Program-made: the position numbers and the translations under genes
Source of the DNA: PFJX01 sp040751755
GTDB lineage: Bacteria > Pseudomonadota > Gammaproteobacteria > Burkholderiales > Thiobacillaceae
Reading direction: 5' to 3'
NCBI GenBank assembly: GCA_040751755.1
Contig: JBFMHC010000031.1
Location: 10,503 to 74,502 of the forward strand
Length of the DNA stretch: 64,000 nt
Shown here: positions 1-11,531 of the stretch, one piece after another
How positions within the stretch are numbered: the first letter of the stretch is position 1
How the letters are laid out: each line of letters begins with the position of its first letter
The notes under the pieces: generated by a model
What the model was told of the DNA's origin: nothing
Databases searched by the model: none
The model's input: the letters and a program-made list of their open reading frames with translations, nothing else

Positions 1-1652
1 CCCGTGGCGGCCTGGGACTCGTCGATGCTGATGCTGTCCATCTTGATGCCGGCGATGGCGCCCTGCGCGCTGCCGCTGACCGCGATGGTCTTCTGCCCAG
101 GCTTGCGCGCCAGGCGCTGGACCACCACGCCGTTGGGGCCGGAGGCGAGCAGGAACTCCTTCGCGCTGCCCTCCTCGTCGCTGGGCGGGGCCGCCTTGAC
201 CTGGTCCAGCGGCACCGCGTCGACGATCTCCTGATAGGTCCACCAGGACGAGTCGCCTTCCTTGGCGCCCATGCCGCCCTGGACCTGCACGCTCTCGAAC
301 ACGATGTCGTGCTTCTTCAGGAAGTCTCGCCGTTTCGGGCCGGGGGCCTTGAAGGTGGCGAGATAGGCGTCGACCTTGGTGTAGATGCCGGCGCGGATGG
401 CACCGCCCGAGCTGCTGTTGCTGGGCTGGTCCAGCAGTTCCATGTTCTGCAGGCTGTTGGCGGTGCCGGTGCCGTCCTCGCCGGAGACCTGCAGTTCCAG
501 GATGTGGTCGACCTGGAAGCCCGTGCCGAGGCCCTTGCCCACGCCGACTTCCTTGCCGTGGCGGCTCCAGGTCGGGATCTGGAGCTTCTTCTGCAACTGC
601 TCGATCGACCAGGACTTCACCTTCTTGTCCGTGCCGAGCGTGAACTTGAAGGCCTCGCTCGACGAGGTCGGCACGCTCTCCACCTTGCGGGCCTTGAGGC
701 GCTGGCGGATCGTGCTGTCCGCGATCTTCACGCCCTTGTTCCAGACATTGACCTGGTTCGGATTGCCGCGCTTGTAGCCCTTCTTACGCCTGAGCTTGTC
801 TGGCAACAGGGCGTTGTACAGGGGGAGGTGGCGGCGCTTGACGGCGGGGAGGTCCAGCCTGCCCAGGGCCTTGAGCGCGGCCTCGTTGGTCTTGGCGTTC
901 TTCGGCGTGTATTTCGGGTCGATGTCCGGGTCGATCTTGCGGGCGATGCCCGGCCCGCCCTGCACCACGTGCGTCAACTCATGCGCCAGCAGCCTGATGC
1001 CCGCCGCGCTGGCGGGGCGGTACTGGCCGGCGGCGAAGAAGATGTCGTCGCCGGTGGTGAAGGCCAGCGCATTGAGCGAGCGGCACAGTTCGTGGGCGTT
1101 CGCGTCGTGGTGGATGCGCACGCGGCTGAAGTCGTGCGCGAATTCGGCCTCCATGCGGGCACGCAGGCTTGCGGGCAGAGGATCGCCCTGGCCTGACAGC
1201 TGGCGGATGCGGCCCTGGGCTTCGCTCAGGCGCAGGGCCGATCCGCCTTCCCCCGCGCCGCCAGTCTCCTCGGCCGTGGCTTCGAGGTCGGGCGGCGTGG
1301 CCGCGGCCCTGCGGGCGATCCGCTCACCGACGTGGGCGGGTCGTGGCGGCGAGGCGTGGCCGCCGGGCGAGGCGGTTTCGTCCGGCACGGCCTTGCGGCC
1401 GACCTGTTCGGCCACCTGCTCCGCCTCGCGCTCCGCGGCATCGCCGGGCTGGCTCACCGCGAGCTTGGCGCGCACCGCCATGCGGTCGAAGCGCTGCTGG
1501 CTGGCGGCTGCTTGCGCGGGGGGTACGGCCGGCTTGGCCTGCGAGGGGCCCCCGGACTGGGCCGTCGCCTTGTCCACCGCCGCCTGCTGCCCGGCGGGCG
1601 GCTGGCTGGGCGGCTTCCGGGTGTCGGCCAGGGGCGGGGCGGAGGCGGCCAT
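1..1652 (-). CDS. eCIS effector: DUF4157 domain plus HNH-nuclease-like region (3' end outside window)
   Basis: The open frame starts at ATG 1652, 14 nt after the preceding gene's stop, and stays open to base 1, so about 550 residues are visible and the C-terminus is missing. A low-complexity Pro/Ala/Gln-rich N-terminus leads into a DUF4157 domain around residues 170-235 with the zinc-protease-like motif HELTHVVQ (His224). DUF4157 is a known marker of eCIS-associated toxins. Downstream is an HNH-like signature: DHILELQ (382-388), N403 with LLD, and N412-SSSG. This resembles the HNH/Endo VII nuclease superfamily. I infer a nuclease cargo loaded into the particle; a structural or processing role for DUF4157 remains possible. 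Being last in the operon, next to structural genes, fits an effector slot. Confidence 0.82.
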   Translation of the reverse strand, partial: MAASAPPLADTRKPPSQPPAGQQAAVDKATAQSGGPSQAKPAVPPAQAAASQQRFDRMAVRAKLAVSQPGDAAEREAEQVAEQVGRKAVPDETASPGGHASPPRPAHVGERIARRAAATPPDLEATAEETGGAGEGGSALRLSEAQGRIRQLSGQGDPLPASLRARMEAEFAHDFSRVRIHHDANAHELCRSLNALAFTTGDDIFFAAGQYRPASAAGIRLLAHELTHVVQGGPGIARKIDPDIDPKYTPKNAKTNEAALKALGRLDLPAVKRRHLPLYNALLPDKLRRKKGYKRGNPNQVNVWNKGVKIADSTIRQRLKARKVESVPTSSSEAFKFTLGTDKKVKSWSIEQLQKKLQIPTWSRHGKEVGVGKGLGTGFQVDHILELQVSGEDGTGTANSLQNMELLDQPSNSSSGGAIRAGIYTKVDAYLATFKAPGPKRRDFLKKHDIVFESVQVQGGMGAKEGDSSWWTYQEIVDAVPLDQVKAAPPSDEEGSAKEFLLASGPNGVVVQRLARKPGQKTIAVSGSAQGAIAGIKMDSISIDESQAAT

Positions 1653-1666
1653 GACGGCGGCGGGGC

Positions 1667-4600
1667 TCAGCGCTGCAGGAAATAACCCAGCAGGGTCACG
1701 GCGCGGAAGGTGTCGCGCGTGTCGAAGGCCGGCGCGGTGAAACCGCCGAGGAGGTTGCCCGAGGACACGTTCACCACTGCCGCCACCGACTTGAACTGTG
1801 CTTCGAGGTCCTCATCGGCGCGCGCCTGTGTTGCGTCCAGATGCATCGCCTTGATCGTGTACTTGTCGTTGAAGTGCTTCCAGGTGTCGTCGAGTGCCTT
1901 TATTTCGGCTATCGAGGTCTCCCGGAGTACGCCATCGTCGAACGTGACCACGGCCGATCGGTATCTTGGATTCGGCCCCGCGAGATCCAGGTCGAGTTGG
2001 CCGAGTGCGTCGTCGCCTCCCTTGTCCTTGGCACTTTCGTACAGACGATTGAAGTTTTCCTCGTCGATGAACGCGACAAGGTGATCGTAGGAGCGTACTG
2101 GTGTCTCTCCCCGCGCATAGCCGATCACGCTCACGGCATGGGCGCCATTGCCGAGGTCGTCGTCGCCGGTCGTGAACGCCCCGCCTTGCTCGTGGACGCG
2201 CAACTGCCGGGAAAGCGTTTCGTGCTGCGCGGGCGGGTCCTCGCCCGGCAGCAGGGTGTTGCTGGCGATGCTCAGGGCGCTGAGGCGGTATTCGCCCTCG
2301 TCGCCGCGCATGGCGGTGTCGGCCGAGACCAGGTTGGCGATGTCCGTGGCGGCTGGGGTCGCGCCCTGGAACCTGACCGTCAGGTCCTGGCGGAAGCCCT
2401 GTTTCTCCAGCACCCCCTGCAAGGCCTCCCAGGCCTGCGCGGGGGCCTTCTCGATGCGTGCGGCCAACATGCGGTAGATCTCGGTGTCCGCCATGAGGAC
2501 GCGGTGCAGGTAGGTGGTTGCCGCGGCCATGGTCACCACCAGCATGCCGCCGTCCAGGCCGCCGCCGGACAGCGGCGGCGAGACCGCGGCGAGGGGAGCG
2601 ATGGCGCCGCCGCCGGCGGTGGGCGGCTGGGTCAGGCTGGCGATCTGCGCCAGCATGTTGTTGAGGCGGAAGCGGTTCTGCCAGCCCTGGCCTGTGCTCG
2701 GCGTCTGTTCCCAGTAGCGGCCGAGCAGCACCTTGGCGCCGGGCCGGGCCTGCCGCCACATCGCCAGCACCTGGCGATCCGGCTCCTCGGACACCACGTT
2801 CTGCTCGCGGTAGCGCAGCACGCCGACGCGCCGGAATCCGTAGCCGGCGAGCCGTTGAGCGTCGTTGCCGTCGAGGGCGTCCTGCAGGGCCTTGAGTTCC
2901 TTGCGGTCGGCGACCGAGAGGTGCCAGACCTGGAAGGCCTCCAGCCCGGCCTCCACGGGGGCCGCGGGCGCGGCGCAACACAGCCGTGTGCGGGCGCGGC
3001 GGAACATGACCCAGTCGAGCACGGCGCGTACACGGGTGGCGGCGGGGGCGTCGAGGGCGGGGAACAGGCGGCGGCTGGCGCGCGCCAGGAAGGCGGCGTC
3101 GTCCATGGACTCGGCCAGGCCGGTGAGGGCGTTCATGGCGGCCGCGCCGAGCGGGCTGGCGATGGCCGGCATGGCGGCGAGGCCGGTCATGTCGAGGACC
3201 TCCCTGCGGCTGGCGTCGGCGGTGTCCGCGCCTTCCGCGGCGCCCGCTCCACCGTCCGCCGATGCGAACCCCGGCTTCGCCGCCACCCCGGCCGCCGCCA
3301 TGTAGCGCCGGTACAGGCCGGGCAGGCGTTCCAGAACCGAGAGGACGGCACGGCGCGGCGTCTCCGTCCAGTCGAGGAAGAGCGGGCTGGTGCGTGGGTC
3401 GTGCGCGGCGTCGTCCACCACCAGTTCGCCGCCGTTTGCACCGCTGTCGCGCAGCAGGCTGATGCGGCCGCTGGTCTGCGTCGTGCTGTCGTCCGCCTTG
3501 GTCAGGCGCAGCTTGAACTGCAGCACGCGCTCGGTCTTCCCGCCGCCCAGGGGGCGGTCGAACAGGGCGGTAAACCGGCCGTCGAGGTCGGCGGTCTGCT
3601 TGCCGAGGCGTACTTCGCCCTTCAGGCCGGCCTGGGCGCCCAGGTCCAGGCCGAACGGGTCCGCGTCGAGGTCGACGGCCAGGTAGGCGGCGGTGTTCGC
3701 GCCAGCCACCTGCCTGCGCGGCAGCGCCCGAGGCTTTTCGCCTGCCGCGTCGCGCTCGATCGGCAGGCGAGCATCTTCCTCTTCCTTTTCCGCCTGCGCC
3801 TGTGCGTCGCGCATGCAGACCAGCGTGATGCCGTAGCTGCCGTCGGCGCGCGCCTCGGTGCGCGCCAGGCCATGCATGTCGAGCTGCCCGCGTGCCTTGG
3901 GCGTGGCCACGTCGAGTCCCTTGCCGGCGCTGTCCGCCGCGGCCTCGATCTTCCTCAAGCCCTTCTCGAGGTTCCCGGGCGCTTCCTCGCTGTCCTCGCC
4001 CTTGCCCAGGAAGTCCAGGTCGATCGCATCGAGCAGGTCGGACGAGATGCCGATCTGCCACCAGATGCCGGGCGCGGCCGCCTCGACGCCGACGGCCTTG
4101 CCGTCCGGGACGAAGATCTCCACGTCCTCGATCCGGCTGGCGTCGTCCAGGCCGCGGGTCAGGGAGATGCGCCCCTGGTGCTGCGCCTCCTCCAGGAGGT
4201 GCGCGATCTCGTCCTCGCGCACCGCCTGGTAGGCCAGGCGCACGCCCTCGCCGAACATGCGCGAGAGCTGTTCCTCCAGGTCCTGCTTGCCGGGGGTGAC
4301 GGGCAGATAGCCGGCCGGCGGCAGTTCCACGAAGCCGGCCTCGATCAGCATGCGGTTGCGCGGCAGCGCCCCCTTGCCCAGCTCGGCCGCGGACAGGGTG
4401 TTGGCGATCTCGTGGAGCTGGGCGTAGGCGGCCTTCACTTCATCGCTCAGGTTTTGCGCCTCCTGCTTGGTGGGCCTGGCGTCGAGCTTCTTGATGAGGG
4501 TGCGCGCGCCCTCGCTGTATTGCCGGTGCAGGGCCTCCATTTCCATGCGCGCGCGGTCGAGCAGGCGGCGCAGCTGGCCGCATTCGTCGGCCGGCACGAG

Positions 4601-5554
4601 CACCTTGCCGGCCACGTCGAAGCGCTGCGACAGCTGGCACTGGAACTGCAGGATCTGGGCGAGGAACACGTTCCAAGGTCGCATCGCCATGCGCCCCTGC
4701 CAGTAGCCACGCGCCTGCGAGTCCATGCGTTCGCGGCGGGTGCTCCAGGCGTCCAGCACCCGTACCGCGCCGCCTTCCAGGATCAGCAGGCCGATCGGCA
4801 CCTCGTCGCGGCCGTACAGGGCGGCCGGGTTGCACCACAGCGAGCCGGCGAGGCCGGCGCTGCCCAGGGCGGGCGCGGCGAGCCAAGGCTCGGCGGCGAA
4901 ATAGGCGGAGGCGGCGCGGTTGCGCAGGTGCTGCGGGCCGAGGCTGACGCTGCTGCTGTCCGGCAGCTTGAGGCCGATGGGGCGCAGGCGCAGGGCCACG
5001 CCCTCGCGCCACCAAGGGCGCTGCGAATCGCCGGCGCAGGCGGTGGCGCACAGTTTGCCGTAGACCGCCTCGTTGCCGCACAGCGTCTGTGCCGGGGCGA
5101 CCGTGAGCTCGTAGGCCTGCAGGGCAGGCGCGGCGGTGTGGGTGGGCGGGCCTTCCTGGCAGTCGCCGAACTCGCAGTTGCCTTCCACGGGCGCGGGCGC
5201 GGCGAGCTTCAGCAGGTCCGCGAGCCTGACATCGAGTTCGCCCACCGCCAGCACCAGGTTGCCGGCCGGGGTGATGGCGAGGCCCGCGCCCACGCGCAGG
5301 GCGCCGTCCGCCTGGGCGATGCCGAGGCCGTGCACAACCCCCCAGCCGCCGGCCAGGTTGGCAAGCCGGTCGCGCTCGCGCAGATAGTCCTGTTCCATGG
5401 CGAGGGCGTCGGCGCGCAGGTATTGGCCGTCGAAGTAATGCAGGCGGGTGAGGGGGCTGGCCTGGGCGATGAAGGCCTTGCCGTCGGAAATGCCCAGGTC
5501 GGCGCATTCGTTGGCGGATTTCGAGGTATTGGCGCTTTTCACGTCATTGGCCAT
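1667..5554 (-). CDS. Large eCIS-associated protein (1295 aa), unknown function
   Basis: This is the longest gene of the operon. ATG 5554 follows the upstream stop within 3 nt, and longer in-frame extensions would overlap that gene. Residues about 39-105 carry a domain (LHYFDGQYLRADAL, MEQDYL, GGWGVVHGLGI) that is also present near the N-terminus of the adjacent 323-aa protein, so the two share a module. The remainder is acidic and Ala/Gly-rich, with no signal peptide, membrane segment or enzymatic motif that I recognise. Its position between the ATPase/coiled-coil genes and the DUF4157 effector suggests an outer-baseplate, fibre-like or cargo-loading role, but this is inference. It does not look like a classical tail fibre. 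Confidence 0.75.
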   Translation of the reverse strand: MANDVKSANTSKSANECADLGISDGKAFIAQASPLTRLHYFDGQYLRADALAMEQDYLRERDRLANLAGGWGVVHGLGIAQADGALRVGAGLAITPAGNLVLAVGELDVRLADLLKLAAPAPVEGNCEFGDCQEGPPTHTAAPALQAYELTVAPAQTLCGNEAVYGKLCATACAGDSQRPWWREGVALRLRPIGLKLPDSSSVSLGPQHLRNRAASAYFAAEPWLAAPALGSAGLAGSLWCNPAALYGRDEVPIGLLILEGGAVRVLDAWSTRRERMDSQARGYWQGRMAMRPWNVFLAQILQFQCQLSQRFDVAGKVLVPADECGQLRRLLDRARMEMEALHRQYSEGARTLIKKLDARPTKQEAQNLSDEVKAAYAQLHEIANTLSAAELGKGALPRNRMLIEAGFVELPPAGYLPVTPGKQDLEEQLSRMFGEGVRLAYQAVREDEIAHLLEEAQHQGRISLTRGLDDASRIEDVEIFVPDGKAVGVEAAAPGIWWQIGISSDLLDAIDLDFLGKGEDSEEAPGNLEKGLRKIEAAADSAGKGLDVATPKARGQLDMHGLARTEARADGSYGITLVCMRDAQAQAEKEEEDARLPIERDAAGEKPRALPRRQVAGANTAAYLAVDLDADPFGLDLGAQAGLKGEVRLGKQTADLDGRFTALFDRPLGGGKTERVLQFKLRLTKADDSTTQTSGRISLLRDSGANGGELVVDDAAHDPRTSPLFLDWTETPRRAVLSVLERLPGLYRRYMAAAGVAAKPGFASADGGAGAAEGADTADASRREVLDMTGLAAMPAIASPLGAAAMNALTGLAESMDDAAFLARASRRLFPALDAPAATRVRAVLDWVMFRRARTRLCCAAPAAPVEAGLEAFQVWHLSVADRKELKALQDALDGNDAQRLAGYGFRRVGVLRYREQNVVSEEPDRQVLAMWRQARPGAKVLLGRYWEQTPSTGQGWQNRFRLNNMLAQIASLTQPPTAGGGAIAPLAAVSPPLSGGGLDGGMLVVTMAAATTYLHRVLMADTEIYRMLAARIEKAPAQAWEALQGVLEKQGFRQDLTVRFQGATPAATDIANLVSADTAMRGDEGEYRLSALSIASNTLLPGEDPPAQHETLSRQLRVHEQGGAFTTGDDDLGNGAHAVSVIGYARGETPVRSYDHLVAFIDEENFNRLYESAKDKGGDDALGQLDLDLAGPNPRYRSAVVTFDDGVLRETSIAEIKALDDTWKHFNDKYTIKAMHLDATQARADEDLEAQFKSVAAVVNVSSGNLLGGFTAPAFDTRDTFRAVTLLGYFLQR

Positions 5555-5556
5555 GA

Positions 5557-6528
5557 CTAGCTCCCGGGAAATAGGGTGGAGAGGTCGAGTCCTTCGGCCT
5601 GCATGCCCGACACGCCGTCGAGCAGCAGGGTTTGCAACAGGGCTGTGGGCAACAGCAGGGGGCGGACGCCGAGGGAGAGCTTGTCCACGCTGGCGTGCCA
5701 GCCCTCGCCGTCCTTGCTGAAACGCACGCCCTGCAGGCGGGCAAGTGGCAGGCAGGCGGCGTCGCCGGCATATTCGGGCGGGGCGGGGTCGTCGGCTGCC
5801 AGCGCCCTGGCCCAGACCTCGCGCGCGAGCAGGGCGCGCGCAGCCGGCCGCTCCGCCTCGGGCAGGGCGAGCAGGGCGGCGATCTGCCCTTGCAGCCAGC
5901 GGTCGTCCGCCAGCAGTTCCCCCCGGGCATCCCTGGCGGGCGGTTCCCGGCCCAGCCACAGCTGCAGCAGGTGGTGGCGGCCTGGAGCGGCGGTGACGGC
6001 GGCGCGGGCCAGGCCGAGGCGCGTGGTCTCGCAGATGCGTGCATAGGCGATGTCGGCGGTGTCCGTGGCGCAGGGCGCGGCGATGGCCGGCACCGGCTGC
6101 GACAGACAGGTGGCGTGGCAGGCGAGGAGGTCGAGGTCGAGCGTGGCGTTCTCCGGGGTGGAGATGTCGCTGAAGGCGTCGTCGTCCTGGTGTTTTTCCC
6201 ACCACTTCACCAGGTTCATGCATCGTGCCGCGTCCAGCGCGAGGTCGCGCCCGCGGGCGTCGACCGCGTAGCCCGGGCCGACCCTGAGTTCGAAGCTCGT
6301 GCCGTTGAAGTCCACGGCGAAACCGGCGACCACGCCCGTGCCGTGCAACAGGCGCTGGTGGCGGCGCAGGCGGCCGACGTGGAAGCCCTGCTCGGCGCGG
6401 AAGTCATCGACGCCGAGCAGCATGCCGAAGTGGTAGTTGGCGCCGCATTGCGGCGCGTCGGGCAGGTCGGCGGCGCAAGGGTCGGGCGGCATTCCGCCCG
6501 TGCAGCCGGTGTCTTCGTTCTGCGTCAT
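5557..6528 (-). CDS. eCIS-associated protein (323 aa) with the domain shared by its neighbour
   Basis: Start chosen at ATG 6528, which has GGAG about five bases upstream; an in-frame ATG at 6540 has no good ribosome site. The N-terminus is Cys/Pro-rich. Residues about 32-100 contain the module NYHFGMLLGVDDF, EQGFH, RLLHGTGVV and VGPGYAVD, matching the N-terminal module of the 1295-aa protein encoded next. Similar modules occur in proteins of phage-tail-like particles. The rest is helical and shows no catalytic motif. Tight spacing on both sides places it in the eCIS operon. Exact role unknown; a particle-surface or baseplate component is the most likely guess. Confidence 0.75.
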   Translation of the reverse strand: MTQNEDTGCTGGMPPDPCAADLPDAPQCGANYHFGMLLGVDDFRAEQGFHVGRLRRHQRLLHGTGVVAGFAVDFNGTSFELRVGPGYAVDARGRDLALDAARCMNLVKWWEKHQDDDAFSDISTPENATLDLDLLACHATCLSQPVPAIAAPCATDTADIAYARICETTRLGLARAAVTAAPGRHHLLQLWLGREPPARDARGELLADDRWLQGQIAALLALPEAERPAARALLAREVWARALAADDPAPPEYAGDAACLPLARLQGVRFSKDGEGWHASVDKLSLGVRPLLLPTALLQTLLLDGVSGMQAEGLDLSTLFPGS

Positions 6529-6571
6529 GGGGTGCTCCATCTTGCGGTCGGTGCCGGGTGGGGGCTGGGCA

Positions 6572-7990
6572 TCAGAACGCTCCCGCGCCGTGGCTCATGG
6601 CGCGGGCACGGCGCGCGGCCGTGTCGCGTTCCGCCGCCAGGGCGGCATTCGCCTCGGCCAGCATGTCCGCCGCCGTGTCCTGTGTGCGTCTGGCGAGGTC
6701 GGCGGTCTGCAGGGCCTGCACCAGGGCGTCTTCGCGTGCCAGCAGCGCGTCGCGCAGCTGTGTGGGGGGCGCGTCCTTCAGGGCATTGAGGGCCGCCACC
6801 GCGTCGTCCAGGGACTCCAGGCGCTCCCACAGGCTGTCGGGCACGGCGGCGAACCAGGCCTCGAGCAGTTGGACCTGGGTGAGCGTGGCGCCGGTCTCCG
6901 GGTCCTGCACGGCGCTGGCAGCCATGAGCGCGTCTCGTGCCTGGGTCAGCTTGTCTTGTGCGGCGGCCAGTTCGTCGTGCCTGTCCTTCAGGGCCGCGTC
7001 GTCATTCAGCAACTCCGCCAGCGTTGCGTCGGGGTTCGCCTTGCGCGCCGTGGCAAGTGCCGTGTCGTAGCCAGCCTGTTTGCCGCGACGGTCGCGTTCC
7101 GCCATGTCCGCCGCGCAGAGCAGGGCGAGCGCCCCCTCGCGTGCGGCCTTCAGGGTCGCGTCCTTGAGCACGGCGGATTCCCGCGCGGTGATCAGGGGCG
7201 GAGCCAGGCCGGCCAGGGCCTCCAGACGCGCCTGATCCGCCGCCACGCGCGCGACCGCGTCGCCGATGCGCATCAGCCTGTCGTAGGCCGCGAGGTAGTC
7301 GGCGCGCGCGACCGCCACCGCCGTCTCGGCCAGGCCGCGTGCATGCGCGTATACCTCGCCGGCCCTGCCGGCCGAGTCATAAGGCAGGCCGCGCCGGTCG
7401 CGCACGCGGGTGAGGAAGTCCTTGGTCTTCTCGTGGGTGCTGGGGTCGACATCGGCATTCGCGGGGAATTCCGCCTCCACCTTGGCGCGCGCCGCTGCCG
7501 CGTGGCCGAGCGCCTGGTCGACCTGGTCCGGCAGGTCCTTGAGGTCGCCGCTGGCGATGCGCTCGGCCATGGCCAGGCGGACGTCCTCGCGCGCCTTGGC
7601 CTCGGTCTGGCCGGCCTTGGCTTCCGCCAGTGCGGCGCCCATGGCCTGCTGGCACTGCTCCAGGCGGGCCACGCGGGCCACGGCAAGCTGGCCGTCCAGG
7701 TCCGTCCTTGCCCGTTCCTCGCGTGCCCGCGCGGCGGCCTGCAGGGCCGCGTTCATGTCGCGCAGCAACGGCGCGGCGTCCGCCGGCAGGGGGATGGCGC
7801 CCAGGCGGCGGCGCAGGTCGGCGATCAGCTCCGACTGGCGGCGTTCCTCCTCGCTGGCCGCGAGCAGCGCGGTGCGTGCGTCCCGTGCGCCGACGCGGGC
7901 GGCGGCCAGTTGCGCGGCGATGTCGTCGAGCGCGTGCTGGCGGCTATCCACCTCGTCGTGCCAGTAGCCGGTAAGGGTGAGCAGGGCCAT
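6572..7990 (-). CDS. Coiled-coil eCIS protein (472 aa), possible tape-measure or chaperone-like component
   Basis: ATG 7990 is preceded by a perfect AGGAGG four bases upstream, which decides the start against the much longer open frame that runs into the ATPase gene. The protein is almost entirely Ala/Arg/Glu/Leu-rich helix, with long heptad-like stretches in the first 150 residues and again near the C-terminus, and no transmembrane segment. It follows the AAA+ ATPase gene by 8 nt. Pvc/Afp loci carry a tape-measure protein (Pvc14) next to the ATPase gene. No other tape-measure candidate is evident here, so this protein might fill that role, but it lacks recognisable family motifs and could equally be an assembly factor. 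Confidence 0.75.
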   Translation of the reverse strand: MALLTLTGYWHDEVDSRQHALDDIAAQLAAARVGARDARTALLAASEEERRQSELIADLRRRLGAIPLPADAAPLLRDMNAALQAAARAREERARTDLDGQLAVARVARLEQCQQAMGAALAEAKAGQTEAKAREDVRLAMAERIASGDLKDLPDQVDQALGHAAAARAKVEAEFPANADVDPSTHEKTKDFLTRVRDRRGLPYDSAGRAGEVYAHARGLAETAVAVARADYLAAYDRLMRIGDAVARVAADQARLEALAGLAPPLITARESAVLKDATLKAAREGALALLCAADMAERDRRGKQAGYDTALATARKANPDATLAELLNDDAALKDRHDELAAAQDKLTQARDALMAASAVQDPETGATLTQVQLLEAWFAAVPDSLWERLESLDDAVAALNALKDAPPTQLRDALLAREDALVQALQTADLARRTQDTAADMLAEANAALAAERDTAARRARAMSHGAGAF

Positions 7991-7998
7991 GGTTCCTC

Positions 7999-10012
<2,014 letters not shown>

Positions 10013-10020
<8 letters not shown>

Positions 10021-11531
10021 AGCGGTACCTCAGCGCATAGCCGAACCAGGGCAGCCAGCCGGGGTCGAGGTCCAGGCCGAGGCGGCGGATGCGCGTGTCG
10101 ACATCGTCCAGGGGCATGACCACCTCGACCCACCCGGGCTGGACGCGCAGATGGCCGGGGCGGCGGCAGACATGGTCCAGGCGCGGCATCGGCAGGTCCG
10201 GTGCCTGCTCCGCCAGCCAGGCCTCCCAGGCGGCGCACAGGGCATCGGCGCGGGCCGCCAGGGCAGGGGGGGTGGCCTTGTCCGAGGCGTCGCCGGGCAG
10301 GAGGCGCCGCACCGGGTCGCCCGGGGGTACGCCGAGGCGCGTGGCGAGCGCGCCCAGCAGGGCAGGCAGCGCCTGTTCCGGCACGGGGGGGGGCGGCCAG
10401 GTCATGTTGCAGGCGCGGCAGCCAGAACAGCACCCCCGCCCAGCCGGTGTCCATCCACTCCTCCCCGGCGGGCAGGTCGGGCAGGGGCGGCGCCCCGTCG
10501 GTTCGCGACACCGTCCCGGGGGACGAAACGGGTGTTGCCGGTCGTGGGCGCGCGCCGCCCGTCGGGCCGGTGGCGGGTGCCGCCGCCTGTCCGCCGCCAT
10601 CCCGGCGGGCCGATTGCCCGGCCGGGGCGGCTTGTCCCCACGCCTCCCCGGTGTCATCCGCTCGCGGCCGGATGCGCGACGCGGGAGGGGCGGCCTGGGC
10701 GGCCTCGTGGCAGAAGGCATGTGCCTGTCGCCGGCGCGCGACGCGACGTGCCGCGCTCGTGCCCGAGGCGCGCCAGGTGAGGGCGGCGAGCAGGGGGGCG
10801 AGCACGCCGGCATGGCGTCGGGCGAGCCAGGGCTGGTGCCCGATCCAGGCGAGCAGGTCAGCCAATCCGGCGGGGTCGGCGGGGGAGGCGGCCTCCCATG
10901 TGAGGGGGGCATGGGCGTCGGCGGCGACCACCGCGGACGGCCCGGGGGCCGCGTCGAGATAGGGCGCGGTGGCCGGCGCCGCCGCGAGCAGGGTGCGCCA
11001 GCCCGGCTCCGGCAGGGCGCGCAGGAGGGCGGTGAAGGCGCCGTGCCCCGCCTCGGCCGCGAGCAGCCGGCGCAGCACCGGCCAGACGCGTGCCGGTTCC
11101 AGGGCCAGGCCGGTGGCCGCGGCCGCCAGGACCCGCGCCGGTTCCGCGCTGCGCACCATGACGGCTGGCAGCAGCCCCATGCCGACCCAGGCCCAGGCGC
11201 GCGCGCAGTCACCCAACGCGGCGCGGTAGAGGAGATCGGCCCAGGCCTGGCGGCGGTTGGCGTAGCGCACCACCCGAGCGGGGTCGGCAAGCGCGGCGCG
11301 CAGTGCCGCGCGCATGGCGTCGTGCAGGCCGGCACGCACGTCGCCGGCGTCCGGACGCCAGTTCGCGCGCAGGTGCAGACGGTCGACGAACAGCCACTCG
11401 TCATCGCCCGCCAGGTCCGACAACAGGGCGCGTTCGTCCAGGGCCTCGAGTTGCGCGTGCCAGTCGGAAACGGCCTGCGCCGGCAGGGGGTGGGGGCTGT
11501 GGAAGCGGCTGCGCCAGCGTTCGACGATCAT
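10013..11531 (-). CDS. eCIS-associated protein, reading frame broken by a C9 tract
   Basis: The gene starts at ATG 11531, overlapping the gpI-like gene stop. Translation runs well until residues HDLAAPP, where the coding strand has nine consecutive C (plus-strand G run 10385-10393). With eight C the frame continues as VPEQALPALLGALATR and ends at 10013, overlapping the ATPase start, for a 505-aa protein. Uncorrected, the frame becomes a Pro/Arg-rich shadow and ends at 9813 inside the ATPase gene. The protein is Ala/Trp-rich in its first half, Pro/Gly-rich in the middle (about 275-355) and compact at the C-terminus. Function unknown; it sits where Pvc13/Pvc14 lie in classical loci. A sequencing error, slippage-based phase variation or a real mutation are all possible. 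Confidence 0.75.

Noticed and set aside
1841..5560. 1239-aa open frame on the plus strand opposite the 1295-aa gene
   Set aside because: Composition is Arg/Gly/Ala/Val/Gln-rich with no domain, as expected for the mirror frame of a GC-rich gene; the minus frame has coherent modules and operon spacing.
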